Shown here: piece by piece, positions 35,701 to 49,340 of the stretch
Layout: every line of letters starts with the position of its first letter
Numbering within the stretch: the stretch's first letter is position 1
Assembly (NCBI GenBank): GCA_033063855.1
Contig: CP093830.1
Coordinates: forward strand, 6,820,854 to 6,884,853
Direction of reading: 5' to 3'
DNA from: Smittia aterrima
Taxonomy: Eukaryota > Arthropoda > Insecta > Diptera > Chironomidae
Length of the DNA: 64,000 bases
The notes under the pieces: model-generated
What the model saw: the letters and a program-made list of their open reading frames with translations, nothing else
Databases searched by the model: none
Told to the model about the DNA's origin: nothing
Made by a program: the position numbers and the translations under genes

Positions 35701-38289
35701 AATTGAATTGCCTTCAATAATTAAAATGTTTTTATTGATCGACCTTTCGCTTCGTGGGAGTTAACGGTTGCTGCATGCAATTAAGTCTTTGTGGCTTTGA
35801 CAGCGGTTAAAACGTCAAAGGAATTGACGGGGTGCAAATAATCTCAATTTGACTTTTATTTAAATCAAAGTTTTATGGCTTTGACATGAACTTTAGAAAT
35901 AATTGCTTCCGATTACAATTATTGAAGTTGATGAGAAATCGTTAGAGTCTTTGGGAAATCACGTATCAAATTGATTACCGGGCAGCCTTCTTAAATTGAA
36001 TGTGCTTCATATTAAGCTACCGACAATAACTTTGTTCTCTTAGTTCTCGTCCACATCTTATCGTGAATGATTTATGAAGGATCTCAACTGTTAATGAAGA
36101 TGCATGGAATAAATTTTACGTCTTGATGTGACTTTCCAACAACGAGACACTTGAACTTTGCAGACATGAGCTGTTTATTGATCCCGAAATGATGATTCAA
36201 CATAAAGGAACAAGCCCCGAAAACCGTAAAGCTTGAACAACCATCAGGCTCGATTGAGTGGAAAGCTTTGAATATTTTATCGAAGAAAGAAAATGCCAGG
36301 CTCTCGAATAAAAAAGAACTTTTCTGGCATTCTCGATTATGACGTCTTATTGTTGTGAGATTGAATCATGTGTCAGTGTCGACAAGAATTCAACAGAACG
36401 AAAATTTATCTTCAAGCACTCACAGCTTGTAATGATAGAAACTTTTTTTTGTGAAGTCAAACTTGGCAAATATTTCAAGTCGTGAATGCAACCAACATTA
36501 ACTAGAAGTCATTTCAACATGTTTTCTTGAATTCTTCTTTTCTTCTAAAATTCAATTTAATGTTCAAGGGAGATTAAGAAACCGCAGCACCTCAACGGAA
36601 CATCTTGCGAACTTCTTGGTTAAGCCACTTTCTGAATGCAAACGTGTTTTCCTTAACAATTTAAAACAGCAAAGTTCTCGAGCTTCCGAAAACACAAACG
36701 TGACATTTTTATTGATTCATGTCTGAAGTTTAAAGCCACCACCTCTCAATCCTAAAACTTTCATGCTAAGCGAAAGGTTAAATTGAAATTTCAGTCTTCA
36801 AAGTAAACAAGAATTTGCGACTACCACGAGTTCATTTTCTGGCAAAGTGATTTAAATATTTAATTTAATTTTCTCTCGCTAGTTTCACACGTTTCGTTTT
36901 CCTTTCCAACGAATTAAGACTGACGGAAATTTTCTGCCCACTGATTTGAGAGATTACACGAAAATAATTTTATTGCTGTTTGATAAAGAAAAAAAGACTC
37001 CTCGCTCATTTTCCGTTTGAAAAAGTAAAAATCTCCGTCGACGAGATTGTAAGTTTTTCTTCTGAGAATATTTTCTTCTTGACAAACTTCTACAATTTAA
37101 TGTTTTTCTTTTGCTTGAGAGAGACGAAAGCTCGGAGCTCGAAGCGGATTTAAAGTTCAACGCCACTGGCGAGCTAAGTTTGATGGCAATTTCACAGACG
37201 ACGATTCCGCGAGAAAATTAGTCAAATTTATGTTGTTTTGCCAACATAAAGTGTTTTAAGTTGTGCGATTATTTTTGTTTATAATAGAAAGCTACTTGAG
37301 TAAGAAAGAAAACTTCGTTTAATCCATTTAAGCTTTTCCCCGAAAATTCTACAAAAATATTTCGTCAACAAACTCATTCTCCTTGTCGTTAGACTCGATT
37401 TGTTTCATCGATTGTCCATTCACTGCTCAATAATCCAATGAAAAGTTCATTAGCAAACTTTTTGTGAGTTACAATTTATTTTCATTCGTTTCAAAATATC
37501 TCGAGTAGATCCATCTCTTCGACTAGACGACTGAATTTATTTTCGTGTCGAAATTGAAAAAGTTGTTTGTGAACTTCTAAAAGAATTGAAAGTTGACAGG
37601 AATTTATTGGCGAAATGCAATCGAAGCAACGAGATTGTTCAGTTTGATGACAAACTTTGAAAAGTTGATTAAATCGAGTGCTGAGAGAAATTGAAAACTT
37701 TTCTGAAAAACCGTCGAAGTAACAGCGCACGTTGCAATAAATTAAACTTGTCAGAGGAGAAAGCTCATTCAACATGCATGCAGTTTCAATTAGTTTCCAA
37801 AGCATCTGATGTCAAGAGTTGTCAGCTCGTCTTTCCTCTGATTAAAACTTTATCTTTTATTTCATGTAATCGTTGTCGTCAATCTCATGGGTGATGATGT
37901 CATGTGAGTTCCTTTTATCGGTAAGAGCTTTCACCTGCTCACTTGTTGCTAGTAAAAAGCGTCAGCTTGGGTTCTCAGAAGGAAAAGTATTGGAGCGAGA
38001 TCATTAAAGTTTCTGATTGATTTCGAGCACGAACAAAGTTTTCTCGGAAATGTTTCTTTTAGAAAGATTAACAACACGAAAGGAAAAACATTTCAAATGG
38101 TCAACAAGCTCTTGAATAATTACATTAACGATAAGACGAGAAACGTCGCTCAAGGCGTCAATTGAGATCTCTTATGTTGTTTGTGCCCAAACAAAGTCAA
38201 TGGCTCTCGCTACTTTAAGACTCAGAAAGCAAATTTACATTTTTCGCGATGAAATGTCCCCAAAAGACGAAGGACGCCCCCGCTCTATT
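32776..38289. other. Intergenic region without recognisable genes
   Basis: Mostly short open frames of low complexity on both strands; none carries a family motif. The sequence is AT-rich with purine or pyrimidine tracts. Confidence 0.45.
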
Positions 38290-38475
38290 TAGTTTCAATA
38301 TTTTCACCGTCAAAAAATCGATAAGTGAGGACATAAAATGATAAGAAGGCAGCAGCATTTGCATAATAATTTTAAAATTCAGATTTCCAGATGGAACAAC
38401 AGCTCGAGGCACGGGCTGCTCGATACACAGCAAGCTGCCTCGCAATATCTCAAAATTATAGGAATTACCTAGAAG
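38290..38475 (-). pseudogene. Decayed genomic copy of part of the Tfb2 (TFIIH) gene
   Basis: On the minus strand the sequence encodes LLCIEQPVPRAVV, which matches MLCVEQPVPQAVV in the intact Tfb2 gene. Nucleotide matches extend on both sides. Upstream GATATTGCGAGGCAG parallels GATATTGCGAAGCAG. Downstream TTATGCAAATG parallels the same word inside the true first intron, and a weak match to the start of exon 2 (TVKILKL against TVLSELK) follows. Small deletions remove the splice donor. Because intron sequence is retained, this arose by DNA duplication and not from a spliced transcript. It is too short and damaged to work. The intact gene lies about 14 kb to the right on the opposite strand. Confidence 0.75.
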
Positions 38476-41400
38476 TCAAACAGTTTTCCCTTCGCTGGAA
38501 AGTTTCACGAGTCCATTGGCAATTCAAGTTTCATAAAACGATTTTTCTTTCTTCATCAAACGACTTGTTGCTTCCTGTTCGCGAGAAATTTCATTTTCTT
38601 TTTCAATTTAGCGAGTGAATTATTCATAAAGCCAGGAAAATAAATCACATGCGAAGTTTTAACTTTTTTGCTGAAATTTATGCGCGAAATGCAAATGAGA
38701 ACCCATCGACCTTCTGCAGTTCTCCCTCGACGTGTTCCATCCAAAACAAATACACTTTGAGGAAATTTAATTTGCTCGACTCTCAAGTTTCGCATCATAA
38801 ATCCACGGCGACTATAAACTTCGTTAGAGCTTCAAGGCTTTCTAGCTTTCCCTAGACGAATGAGCTTATTTTTTTTCTAAAAAAGCTTCGAGTGCTCGCG
38901 AGGGAATTGATTTACAAAAGCCGCTTTTGAACCTTCCGTTGATGTTCTAATTTGATCGTTTTAAGTGAAGCAAAAGCTCTCCGATTCATGTTGCATGATA
39001 TTTCCTTTCATAACAGAACAGTGAGTGACATAAATGACTAATAAAAATGGTTTTCCTTCCTAGATTGAAATGAAAAATGTGCCATCACGATAAAGAAAGA
39101 AAAAAAAGGGGAACTCGAGGAATGAATGTCATTTCCGAATGATTGAATGAGTATCTCTCGACTTTACATCTGAGGATCCAACACAAGAACTGAAGATTAA
39201 TTATCTGGGAGAAAGGGCGTCAGGGCTGTTGTCATTCCTTAAGGCGTGCGCTCGTAGCGGCAGCGGAAATTCTCATTGGTGTCGTAATAAATTTTAAAGC
39301 ATTCAGCTGGATTTGTGTAATAAACAAATCCAATTCTACAAGAAACAAATGAACAAATCCGTAAATTGCATTACAAATATTTATTTTGCCGTTCTCCTTT
39401 CATCTTCACTTGACCGTTCGTAAATTTCTCCGATAGACGCATAATTTAAGTAAATAAAAGAGAATTGAGTCGCTCGAGACTTTTATTCACCAACTCGAAT
39501 TGTTTACGGTCAAGAGCTACATGTTTACGTAAGTAGAAAGTTGAGTGAGTAAACCCACAATAAACCTGTCTTGTGAGGATATTTTCCATGCCTTGTGAAT
39601 ATTTTCGTTGATTTTATGCTTCGTCTTCGATCTTCGTCTTTTTTTTATTTTTACGAGAAGCGGTTTCCCAATTTCCCATCGAATTTATGTTTGTTTAAAC
39701 GAAACGAGATATTTCTTTAAAACGAAGCTTCGAAGGGCTTATTTATTGATGAACTTCGACCTTCTGCTGGCTCTGAGACGCACATACGAAAACATAAGAT
39801 GACATCTCGTTTGGTTCAATTTAATTCAAATCCCCGAGCTTTCGCCTTCCGGGTCATTCGAGAAGCTGAAAATTTAAGGATTTGTTTTATTAACAAACAA
39901 AAAATGATGATTGCTTAGTGAAATCATAATAATTCTTGCTGCGAGACCTCGTGCGGAGATCAATTTAACAGCAAGCGATTTGGATGTCACGATCCTAATA
40001 AGGAAAGACGTAGAAACTTATCACAATTTACTGGCGAGAATGTTATGGCACTGTAATGAGTTTGTTTCGAAATTAAGTTTTTTAATTGCGATTCAGTCGC
40101 AGCAGTTTAAATGACTCAGCGAACAAAAGGAAATTTCTTTTTGCAATTCTGCTCACATTTTTTTCTCTCTCTCACTCACTCTCGCTTGAAGTGCAGTCAG
40201 AGCAAGTTGCAGCTCTAATCGTTCAATCTGTTTCTCCATTCATGGACTTTTTGCTGTTTGTTATTTCGCCGTGGCATTGTTAGAGTTAATTCGCTTTTAA
40301 TGGAAAGTTGAGCGACTCGACATAAAATTCTTTCGAATTAGTTCCACCCATCCAATCGCAGTTCGAGCGATGAGAAGAATGTTTTAGAGAAACTGCGACG
40401 AAAGAAAGAGTTTGCAAATCATTGGGAGTTTCATTTACATTCCCAACGAGGAAATATCAAGTTGTAATCAGAAACAGACGAGCGGAGCTTAAATATTTTC
40501 CAATCTCAATTGCAGTCTGTAAACGAATGTTTGTTTGACCCGCAACATGAGTTTCTCGTTCTAGAATTATTGTTGGAGGCTATTCAAGATTACTCGATTA
40601 CCAAGTTTCGATTAATTAATTGTATCGATTTCATTTTGATTCAGATGTCTTTAGGCGATAGCATTTTGCGGCTGTCACAAAGTTAATCGAGCCTCAAGTA
40701 TTTTAGATATTTGCACGACAGCATCAGAAAGCTTTTCGTGTTTATGCCTTTGAGCTGTTTCAGCCGTGCGCATGGAAAATCAATTTTGGAAAAATGTCCT
40801 TGAATGGATTGCAATTCACGTAAAACGAAATCTCGACGGTAAAATCTCTCACGACGATTATTTTGGAACTTTAGATAAAGTGTAATCTTCTGGAAGTTCT
40901 CAAGATTGTTGAGATTGAAGACGTGAACGATTTCAATCTAAAACACGAAGATCTTATGATCCGATCTAACAACAAAGCATTCTTACAGAAAATATTTCAT
41001 TTATTTTACCAAAGGCAAAAAAAAATATTTTTTCTTTAACTCAAAATTCTGTTTGGTTTGGTTCGCTGCTCACTCAATGGGCTCGAGTACGGAAATACAA
41101 ATCTCTTTGAAGTTCTCTTCTCAGACGAAAGAGATTTTAATAATTCCTTCAATTCAAAAGAACTTTCTAATTGAAATATCTTAGCAGATGCAAAGCCGTC
41201 CAATGTACTTGATGTCTGTGTGGTGCTTGAATAAATTTGCATTCTTCACGTTCAAAGAAAGACACGAGAGCACTCTTAAAGCAGTTGAGAAGCTTTTTAA
41301 CAAAAACTTTCAAAAGCCATTTGCACCAGGGAAGGAAAATTCTTCAACTTCGCTTTGCAGTGCAAGCAACAAAAAGAAAATGCAATTTTTTCTGACATGG

Positions 41401-44400
41401 CAGATATTGCGAATTTCAACAGCGACGTGAAAAGCAGGAGAACAACGAAGCTCGTAGAAGTTTTTTAATTTTTTTCTCTCTCTTCTTCGATTGTCAGCTC
41501 AGTTACAAGCATCATTAATATTTTATTTCCCAGCTTCGCTGTTTATGATTAAAGTTAATGGCAACGCTGTATTGACATTGCAGTCTTGTTTACTTATTGC
41601 AAAAAGGATTTTTTTTTCTCCATCATCGAACGCGATAAAGTTTTGCGAGCACATCTGCGAGAGTCAATCGTCGATTATTGGAGGGAAAATTTTCTAGAGC
41701 AGGCGACTACATTAAAGATGAAAAGATCTTCGATATATTCTGGTGAAGATGAAATCTTCTAACTTATTCATTTCCATAATAAATTTTCTTTCACTATCGC
41801 CAATCTCTACGAAGTTCGTTACGTCAACATTTCCCACCTTCAATGGATTCATGTTTTTTATAATCGAAAAAATGGCGAGAAGCAATCAGCGTGGAGGCAG
41901 AGAAACGCTCATTTAAATGTAAAACGCTTCGATAAGGGAAGTTATTGATTTTAAGCTCAAGGCAGAAGCGGAAATTTGTTTGAAAATAAATGGATTCATT
42001 TGTTATATTTTGCATGAGAATCTCCATGATGCGAGTGAGAGAGAGAGTTCGATTCTTTGATAGAAGATCTTACTTTCGATATGCTCGTCACAACACAAAC
42101 AATTTCCTAAGATGATTTATGCCAAACCCATTCCAAGATAAAAGATTGAATTTCACTCAACATGCTGTGGCATTGGAACGAAATCTTCGGCATTCGACGC
42201 AAATTTTTCTTTGTGTCATGATGAAGACACCTGTTGCGCAATGATTGGGACTGAAGGAGGACAAAAATGAACCTCTGAAATGCGATATTTGAAGCGCTGC
42301 GTGAGGACGAAATAAAATTAGCAGAGTTGTTATTACGAGAAGGCGAGTTCCAATAAGCAAACTCAAAGAGGCCTCTCTCGAAGCAACACGAGCGTTAATT
42401 CAAGATGAAATGTCATGATTATCTGGAAAACACGCTCCAGACTTGAGTTACTGAGTTTTCAAGGCGATTCCAAAGAGGAAATCTTCTACATAAACGAAAT
42501 ACTTTATCTAACCAGTTGAGATCTAATTTTAGAAAGCGTGGAGGCACGACGCGCCAAGTCTTCTTACGCAGGCCGTAAATATTTTTATATCGTTCATGCA
42601 GCCGTATAAATCGAGATGAAAGGAAATTTGTTTTCGGCATTCCTCGAATGCTTTGCCGACGACGATTATCCCACGATAAGTCTACAGAGTGAGTTAAGAG
42701 CATTATCAGGTGAGACGCCGGAAAAGCTTAGATTGAAAGCATTTGTGAGTTCACGACTCCTGACTCGTCAACTTTTGCGCTTCCCTCGCACATTCGACGC
42801 CCCATTGAGAACCGGATCACGCTGTAGATGCAGAGAGTGAGATGAGAGTCCTTTGTCTTGATATAAAGAAAAAAAAGGGAGAAGAACTTTCAGAGCATCG
42901 CATTTAATTATAGCTGATAATGGAGCTTGCGATTCAAATTACAACAATGTGTCAGACGAGTAAGCGCTGGAGCTCTTTTCCACTCGAGGTCGATTATCTT
43001 TCATCTACCCCAGGATTACCTTTTAAGAAACTAAAGCGAAACGAAGAGATTCGAAAGATTATAAAGAAAACTTTCTGTAATTTATCATGATTTGAAAGAG
43101 CTTCTTTAGACAACGGCGGCTGGCCTCGAAGCGATAAGCGGCGACTTGATTTGGGATCATGATAATGACACCGGAAGGCAAGCGAGACGAGCAAGAAAGA
43201 AAAATTACCAAAAATGTTTATGAAAAACAGGCTGAGCTTTGCTTTTGAATGCCGAATTTTCGATTTAGATTTAAATTACTTTTCGGAAAAGTTCAAAAAG
43301 CGAATTCGAGAATTGTGAAAGCGGAAAATTGCCTTTTAATTCAACTTCTCCAAAGTTTCTCTCTCTCTCTCGATATATCCTCGAATATAAATGGCCTTCT
43401 AACAACGGAAATATTTCATGGCCAGGCGAAGCCAAAAGTGTCGGGGAATAGTTGATGACTTGCATTACCGATGGATCATTTGCCTCCAACGACAAGTCAT
43501 CAAGAAAAGTTATGAATGAGCCTCCTCATCGTGTCACCTCATCGACAGAAAATTAATCATCTTGCGAAAGTTTCGCACGTGACTTATTGCGGGGCAAAGC
43601 CTCACGGCCTCTCACAGTTTGATATTTTGATAAATTTGTCGGGCCATGAAAAAGGTGTTTATTTGTCCGCTTTGCCACAATTTACTGCCAACGTCGAGAA
43701 CGACAAGAGTAAAAAAATGTTGTTTTCATGTCTCATAATTTTTTGAGATATCTTCGGGTAAAGAGGGTCGCCGTGAAAGGTTAAGCGAAACAAACAGAGC
43801 TGCCAAACTTTTAATCCCGCTAACTTTCTTATTCTTTACGATCCCAATGATTCTGCTCTTAAGGAAGTACTTGAGATAAAGGGAATCAAAGTCTTCCAGC
43901 AGATTACACTTTGTATGTGAACACGAACGCCTCGTATGCGTCATAACAATAAACTAAATTTTCATCATAAATTATTAAAAGCTTCTTTTATTTTGTTGTG
44001 GTTGTTGTTTGGATATCAGCGAAGCCGCTTCAGTGTCACATATTGTTGTTTCCTTCTGAGTTAGCTACACGAGAACGTTAATGAAAAAGCGAAAGCACAA
44101 GAAGGCGGAGGAGACTTTCTTGCCAAACAAAATATTTGTGTAACATTTTGAATCAACTTTGCTGTTTAGTATTTGACTTGTTGGGAATACATTTGCGTTC
44201 AGGAAACGGAAGAGACTCTCGATGTCTTGATCTTATCTTGTTAGAGAGGAAGAAGACACAACAAAGGCTTTTTAGATCAAGTGCTCTGCTGAATCTAAAC
44301 CAACGCCGTTCCTGGTCGCTTTCTCATAGAACAATGAGCATTACTGAGTGGGTAATGAAAATAAAAGAAAAACTCCCGACATCTTCGCGTAAATCAATTA

Positions 44401-47400
44401 ACTTTATTGTATGTTCGTTCTTCTACTTATTCTCACGAGAGAGAAGCGGAACCGATGAAGAAAGTCAGTTTTAAAGGAGCTCGATGAAGCATGAGACTTC
44501 ACGGTTTCATGTACAATGAACTTCATTAAATCCAAGATGCTTTCAACTCGTAAAGTGTCATTAGGACGAGGGGTCGACGAAGTAAAAAGATTTCGCCAAG
44601 CGAGCAATTTAAAGGCGCTCTCTTTAAGCTTTTCTCCGCTTGGTTAATGGAGTTTTGAGCTGGTCCCAGATGAACTCCCGGAAGGCTAAATTACACAGAA
44701 CTAACGTCGTCGAGCTTGGGATAATTAAGAAAAAGTCAGAAAACTCCCTTAATCTTTTTCTGTTTCCGTTTCTTTCTTAATTAAACCAAATCTTTTGTGT
44801 TTTGTCAGACATCATCATCCGTCGTCCCCCCCTTTCTCCAGTCAATGAGTGACTACTTTGCTGTTTGTCAGCCTCGAATCATTTTTTTTTCCTTTGGCAA
44901 AGATAAAATTTGCATAATTCTTATTAAGGAAAACGAGTTTAACTCGAAGTTAATTCGAAACAATAAAAAGAAACAAGACAGCAAGTCGAGACGAGGGATT
45001 TTCTAAACAAAATCGTCGAACGTTGTATCTTCTTCGGAGGAAAGTGCCTTAAATGAAAAGAGCGTTGAATTATGTTCTCAAATTTTCGCCGTGGGAAGTT
45101 TGTTTTGTGCTAACAGGCACAACAAGAAGCTACGATAATACAATAATCTCTCAATTTTAAATCCTTTACGGTTCCTGATAAAATGTGTACTTAGAGCCTT
45201 TAGATCTTTTTTGCTCGTTTTGTTGTTAAGTCATTAAGAGAAAGTTTGAAATTCGAAGCATCCGCCTCGATGCTTAAAAATTCCTTCGATAATCTCGTTC
45301 AACAATGAATATTCTTTGAAGCCGATTAACTTTTATCGTAAGCCTTCGGAATTTCATTTGCAGGAAACTGTTGTTAAAAGTTTAATTTTGTTTTGGATTA
45401 ATTTAAAGTCACTGGACCGTGAAATGCGACTTAGTCTCTGTTGGAAAGTTTCGGCAGATCGAAAACCCTTTCGATGGAAGAACTTTTTTGTTTGTTCTGT
45501 TGTTGTGGAAAATGTGTCTTCTTCTGCTTGTCAGCGGGAAAGCTTTACATCGACACGACACGTTTCTTAGCTTCATGACAAGTTAAACTGACAAACAACG
45601 TCGATCCACGTGCAGCAAGTAACTGCTCTCGACGCGTGAATACGTTGTCAAAGTATCAAGCCGACATTGAGACAGATTTGTAACGCACATCCTCAAACTC
45701 TCGTCAAACTTATCAACGACAATGTCTTTCAATATCAGAAAAATTTACGTGAAACGAATCTCAATCTCACAAAAAAAAATCTTTTTTAAATTGAACGACC
45801 CAACATAAACATTGAATCTGTCTTTCATTCGATATTCAACATTGCCTCGAGTTGTGAGAGGCGCATGAATAAAACATGACCACACAGCTTGAGCTAGAGA
45901 AGCAGATTTTCCTTCTCTCACGGAATCTCCTCGACAGTAATGGCTTTTGTTATTTATATGAATTAAAAGCTTTTAGAGCCAGAAGTAAATTGTGAGGGCA
46001 ATCAGGAAAATTCCTTATAACTTGAAACGTAGAAGTCAATTTCAATCAAAAGTTCGTGAGTGGTCGAAAATCAAAACAAAATTTTCTGAAGATTCGTCTT
46101 GAGACATAAGAGCGAAATTTTCCTGGAAACAATCAGCGCTAAAAATAAATAAAGAAACACACGAGAGCTTTTTTTTCTCAGAAACATTCTTTATTGTAAA
46201 TAGATTCTTAGGGCTTTCTCACACCGAAAAAAATCCCAATTCTGTCGTCTCTTTCAGAGGCGAGTTCGTTTTAAAAGCGATAGAGTCTTGCAGAGGAAAT
46301 TTATTTTCATAAAAGTTCGACCTCGCTCTCTTTACATAGCTGCGAAGCGATAAGACTTATCAACGCTGTTTGTTTTCATTGATCATTAACATGTTTACGT
46401 TGAGTAATATCGACAAACTGAATTTGTTTTCTCCGCCATCATTCACACCAGAAAATTGATAAACTTTCAGGTCACACTCATTTTGATAAAACAAATGAAT
46501 TTTATCGACCGCAAAGCCACGATTTGCGATTGGAAATCTAACTAGTTGGGGACCTCAATTAGAATTAAAATTTCATTCTCTTGCCAGTCGCTTGCCCACG
46601 AGAATCGTAATATACAAAAATTATTTGTTATCTTTTATCATTATTTACACTTTAATAACATTAAACATTTAGGATTCTTTACGATTAATAAAATATCAGA
46701 TAAAATCTCTTGACAGTTTCATAAAATTGTTGGCAATGATGAACAAAGAAAATATGCGCGAAGAGATCTTCGAATTCCAGAATTCTCCGAACATATTTCA
46801 ATAACAGTCCCTTAACTTTACAACTCGTTGCTCGCATCGCAAAGGGAAAAACTCTTTTTGTGAAGGCATTTGCATGGAATCGGAAAACTTTTAATTGTTT
46901 CTGGGGCTCTTTCGCGCTTAACAATTTTCCGATACCATTAGGACGACGAAATAAATAATGAAAATGAAAATGCAGCATCAGCAAGTTTCAATAAAAAGTT
47001 TAGTCATCCGAGACGACATGGAAGCTTTGTGAACACAACAAACTGACGTGAAAGCGACAAGGGAATACGAGAGATCGTAAAAAAATTCATGCGTGACTTC
47101 AATCTTATCCACAGAGTTGTCAATATATTTCGGTTGATTGAAATTGAGTTTGTCCAACGAGAGAAAAGTTTTTCTGTTGAAATGCCAGAAGCTTTAAGAA
47201 AACAAAAGGACTCTGTCTCTCTTACTAAATGAACAAAGCCGTTAAAATGGAAATCTTGTTATGTCACTTTGCCTCATCATCGTCGTCTTCATTATCACAT
47301 TAACTTGCCTTTCGACTTAGCGAGTTTTTCCGTTCAACGATTTCTCCATCAAGTCGTGAAATTCTGCCGGCGGAAAATCTCTGTCTAGAGCATCGAAAAA

Positions 47401-47546
47401 TTCTTTTGTCTCAATTAATTTACGGCGAGAGTGATTCCCATTTCCTCAGACGCTTTGAAAAGCATTTTTCGTTGAGGAAGCTGCGAAAACAATTAAAACG
47501 ATCCAAAAAGTCAACAGAAAAAATGTTTTGATTGTCAACAACAAAA
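38476..47546. other. Long intergenic region (about 9 kb), no gene seen
   Basis: Open frames reach at most about 112 codons and show no recognisable content or splice pairing. No RNA genes or mobile-element ends were found. It may contain distal control elements of the receptor gene to the right. Confidence 0.45.
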
Positions 47547-49340
47547 TTATAAAACTGTCTCATTAGTTGTATTCGTTCTTGGACCATTAACATTCACCAG
47601 CGAGTACCTCGACGACATTTCGTGCTGCTTCCGGCTTCCTCCCATGATCGTTGTCACGTTGTTGCCATTCGCAGTTAAAGATCGTCTCCAAAAAATATCC
47701 TTAAAGGTCTCCCGGAACTGACGAGACATTCCACAGTAGAGAGCGAAGTTCACCGGATACGAGAGAATGAGAAAGAAGTTGGCGAACAAAATACATAAAT
47801 TTGCTATTCGATAGTCGAGGAAATTTCTTATAAATAACGAGCTGATCACATGGAGAGCTGTGATAATTGCAAGTGGTATCTCGACAATTAAAAATACCGA
47901 TACGACAATGATGAGCATCAGCGTCGTGCAGTTCTTATCATTTGCTCTTTTAGATTTTTTGTAACATTTGTCGAATAGTTTTTGTCTTTTCTGTTGCGCT
48001 AATGTCATTGCGCGAAACAGAAGAATATTCAAAACTATTAACATAATGCACGGCAGGAGATGCACGAAGATGACACGAAACATGTAGTAGAACGTAAAGT
48101 AATAATCTTCGCCCACATAATTCTCAACCCAGTCTGCGAGTTGTATTTCGCACACAAGATACCTCTCACCCCTCCAGATCGTCTCGACAGGCGTATACAC
48201 TCTGCAGATGAAAGAAGGGAAAAGGAAATGTTTCAGAATTTTGAATAGAATTGACAGAAGCTGAAGGAAACAGCAAAGGATGCTCGTTCATCGCTCCACA
48301 CAAAGCAATGAATTAATTCGTTACAAATTCACAGCTGAACTCCTCCTCAATGATCATCGTAGTTGCACTCGAGAATGCTCCAGTTCACACCGTGATAACA
48401 TCATCAACTTACGTGTCAAGGAAGCGTGTGCTTTGGTGAATGACTGCAGCAACAAAAATGTAGAAAATGCTTCTCCGAACTTTTGCCATCGTTAGAAAGA
48501 TTCTCGCTAGCGGCGCGTGGCAAACATAGATGTACCTTTTTTTCGGTTGACAAACCACACAAAGAAAAGAGTTTCGCAGTTAGTAAAGGAGAGAGGAAGG
48601 ATTTAGCCTCAAGTGATGAGACTTACCGTTGAAAGGCAAGAGCGACTGTTAACCAAATACTTGCGGTGTGGAAAAGTGATGGAAGCGTCTCGTTGAAGAA
48701 ATAATAAACGTAACAAAAGCTGACCGGTCCCAGGGGTCGAACGTGGTTTCGAAATGTGTACATATAGACAAGTCCTGGCGCTGGAAAAAGAATCGTTACG
48801 AAGTCACAGATTGCCATTCCTGTATGAGAAGAGAGAAAGTAAAATAAAGTTTCTCCAATAAAAATATTTACAAAGCATTCACACCAACCTAGAAGTACAG
48901 CATTGGTTGGCGTTTGCATATTTTTCTTTGAAAGCACAACGACGATGGCCGAGTTGGCGACGAGAGTAATGAGAATGAAGAACGGAGCGATGATGCCTTT
49001 AAATAGAAATCAATTAACGTCGCTTTACGATTGTCACCTCATGCTTCGAGCAATTTTCTCGCTTACCATAAAGTGGTACAGAGTAATCGAGTTCCGTGTC
49101 ACATGATACGTTGAGATATGTTTTGTTCTTATAGGATAAGCTCGGACAATAAAGGGCACTGAAATTGTCTGAAGCTGCACCTTCGATTGTATCGTCGAAC
49201 GGGAACATATCATTGAAATCACTAAATGAGCTTTCAGTCGTCTCGTCCATCAAGTACGGCGTTGTGTAGAAAGTTAAATTAAGCTGCTGTTGCATGTTCA
49301 TGATTTCGTTTAGCTGCATCTGCAAACTCTTCACGGCCAT
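47547..49340 (-). CDS. SPR: Sex peptide / myoinhibitory peptide receptor (rhodopsin-like GPCR)
   Basis: The Drosophila protein is a G-protein-coupled receptor for myoinhibitory peptides and, in some flies, sex peptide; it acts in neurons controlling post-mating behaviour and in other circuits. Exons on the minus strand are 49340-49067, 48996-48889, 48819-48627, 48535-48413 and 48201-47547, all in phase, for 450 residues. The N-terminus (about 90 residues) has N-glycosylation sites (NLT, NFS, NKT, NVS) and leads to LDYSVPLYG. Family signatures are KKNMQTPTNAVLLGMAICDF (TM1-TM2), FPAPGLVYMYTF, FHTASIWLTVALAFQRYIYV (TM3) and CHAPLAR. Others are CTTLMLIIVVSVFLIVEIP (TM6) and SYPVNFALYCGMSRQFRETF (TM7 and helix 8). 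The tail ends GPRTNTTNETVL, a class I PDZ-type end. In intracellular loop 2 it reads ARIFLTM where I would expect a WCT motif. Assignment to the SPR group is secure; single-orthologue status is likely. Confidence 0.92.

Noticed and set aside
42419..42703. 94-codon minus-strand frame rich in Arg and Trp
   Set aside because: No resemblance to a known family, and a competing frame on the other strand is equally open.
44136..44474. 112-codon plus-strand frame
   Set aside because: It starts with a non-ATG codon in AT-rich sequence, and its content (runs of Arg, Ser, Leu) looks like chance.
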